Of a stretch of 64,000 bases of DNA, positions 63,879 to 64,000 are shown one piece after another. How positions within the stretch are numbered: position 1 is the first letter of the stretch; every line of letters starts with the position of its first letter. The notes under the pieces were generated by a model. The model was not told the DNA's origin. It saw nothing but the letters and a program-made list of their open reading frames with translations, and made no database searches. The DNA is from Inonotus obliquus (lineage: Eukaryota; Basidiomycota; Agaricomycetes; Hymenochaetales; Hymenochaetaceae): the NCBI GenBank assembly GCA_032164295.1, contig JAJHTX010000012.1, positions 1,854,769-1,918,768 of the forward strand. The letters run 5' to 3'. The position numbers and the translations under genes were made by a program.

Positions 63879-64000
63879 TTAGGCTTGGGTTAGGCTTTAG
63901 GGTTAGGCTTAGGGTTAGGCTTGGGTTAGGCTTAGGGTTAGGCTTAGGGTTAGGCTTAGGGTTAGGCTTAGGGTTAGGGTTAGGGTTAGGGTTAGGCTTA
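63879..64000 (+). repeat. telomere, TTAGGG with interspersed TTAGGC
   Basis: From 63879 to the last base the sequence is made of TTAGGG and TTAGGC units with a few TTGGG and TTTAGGG variants. G-rich strand 5' to 3' towards the right end is the orientation of a right telomere. Mixed units often alternate (TTAGGC-TTAGGG); the longest pure run is TTAGGGTTAGGGTTAGGG near 63971. The window therefore ends at, or inside, the chromosome terminus. Confidence 0.95.

Noticed and set aside
1..64000. CRISPR array, tRNA or rRNA genes
   Set aside because: No regularly spaced identical repeats, no cloverleaf-like sequence and no rRNA blocks were seen; the tRNA-like 3' end at 22487-22504 is a primer binding site.

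Overview
The window is the end of a fungal chromosome, most likely from an agaricomycete basidiomycete. The right end is a TTAGGG-type telomere (63879-64000). Recognisable genes have many introns of about 50-60 bp. The mobile elements (KDZ transposase with a CxC2 cysteine cluster, Ty3/Gypsy elements, a fungal tyrosine recombinase) are typical of Agaricomycetes. I cannot place the genus. Most of the 64 kb is a subtelomeric pile of nested transposons and broken copies of host genes. I see no intact housekeeping gene, no tRNA or rRNA gene and no CRISPR array.

Layout. 1-7.9 kb: unrecognised, partly broken minus-strand ORFs. 7.97-10.85 kb and 25.47-26.19 kb: the two halves of an Spt5-like (NGN/KOW) gene, split by a young 13.3-kb Ty3/Gypsy element (10856-24158) and by an older divergent solo LTR (24163-25469) lying directly beside it. 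The Gypsy element lies on the minus strand. Its two 1652-bp LTRs are nearly identical. It has gag and pol overlapping with a -1 frameshift heptamer, and in addition a spliced 1102-codon gene on the opposite strand, between pol and the 3' LTR, encoding a polyQ-rich protein with a Zn2Cys6 zinc cluster. 26.2-31.6 kb: a decayed KDZ transposase gene interrupted by a solo LTR of the same Gypsy family. 32.9-33.5 kb: an SMR/DUF1771-domain gene with one stop.

34.3-54.1 kb and 55.96-59.6 kb are two copies of one chimeric segment, an ATG11 (autophagy scaffold) piece joined to the C-terminal half of a TOM1/HUWE1-type HECT ubiquitin ligase. Copy 2 is uninterrupted and serves as the empty-site reference. 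By comparison, copy 1 carries four insertions: a 1082-bp hairpin element at a TA target, a probable LTR-element remnant, a LINE (38662-47489) with a 12-bp target duplication and two nested solo LTRs, and a 5-kb terminal-inverted-repeat element (47615-52662) that has picked up pieces of host genes (ribosomal protein uL2 and ERV29/SURF4). 60.1-63.1 kb, next to the telomere: a tyrosine recombinase gene with two in-frame stops, facing an intact three-exon 356-aa gene of unknown function.

The strongest candidate for an undescribed system is the Gypsy element with its antisense Zn2Cys6 gene. The whole element is packed with CGGTA/TACCG, including an 18-bp CCGG-type palindrome in each LTR, which are the half-sites expected for a Zn2Cys6 regulator. 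Four independent insertions of this LTR group share a 4-bp target duplication centred on CG.
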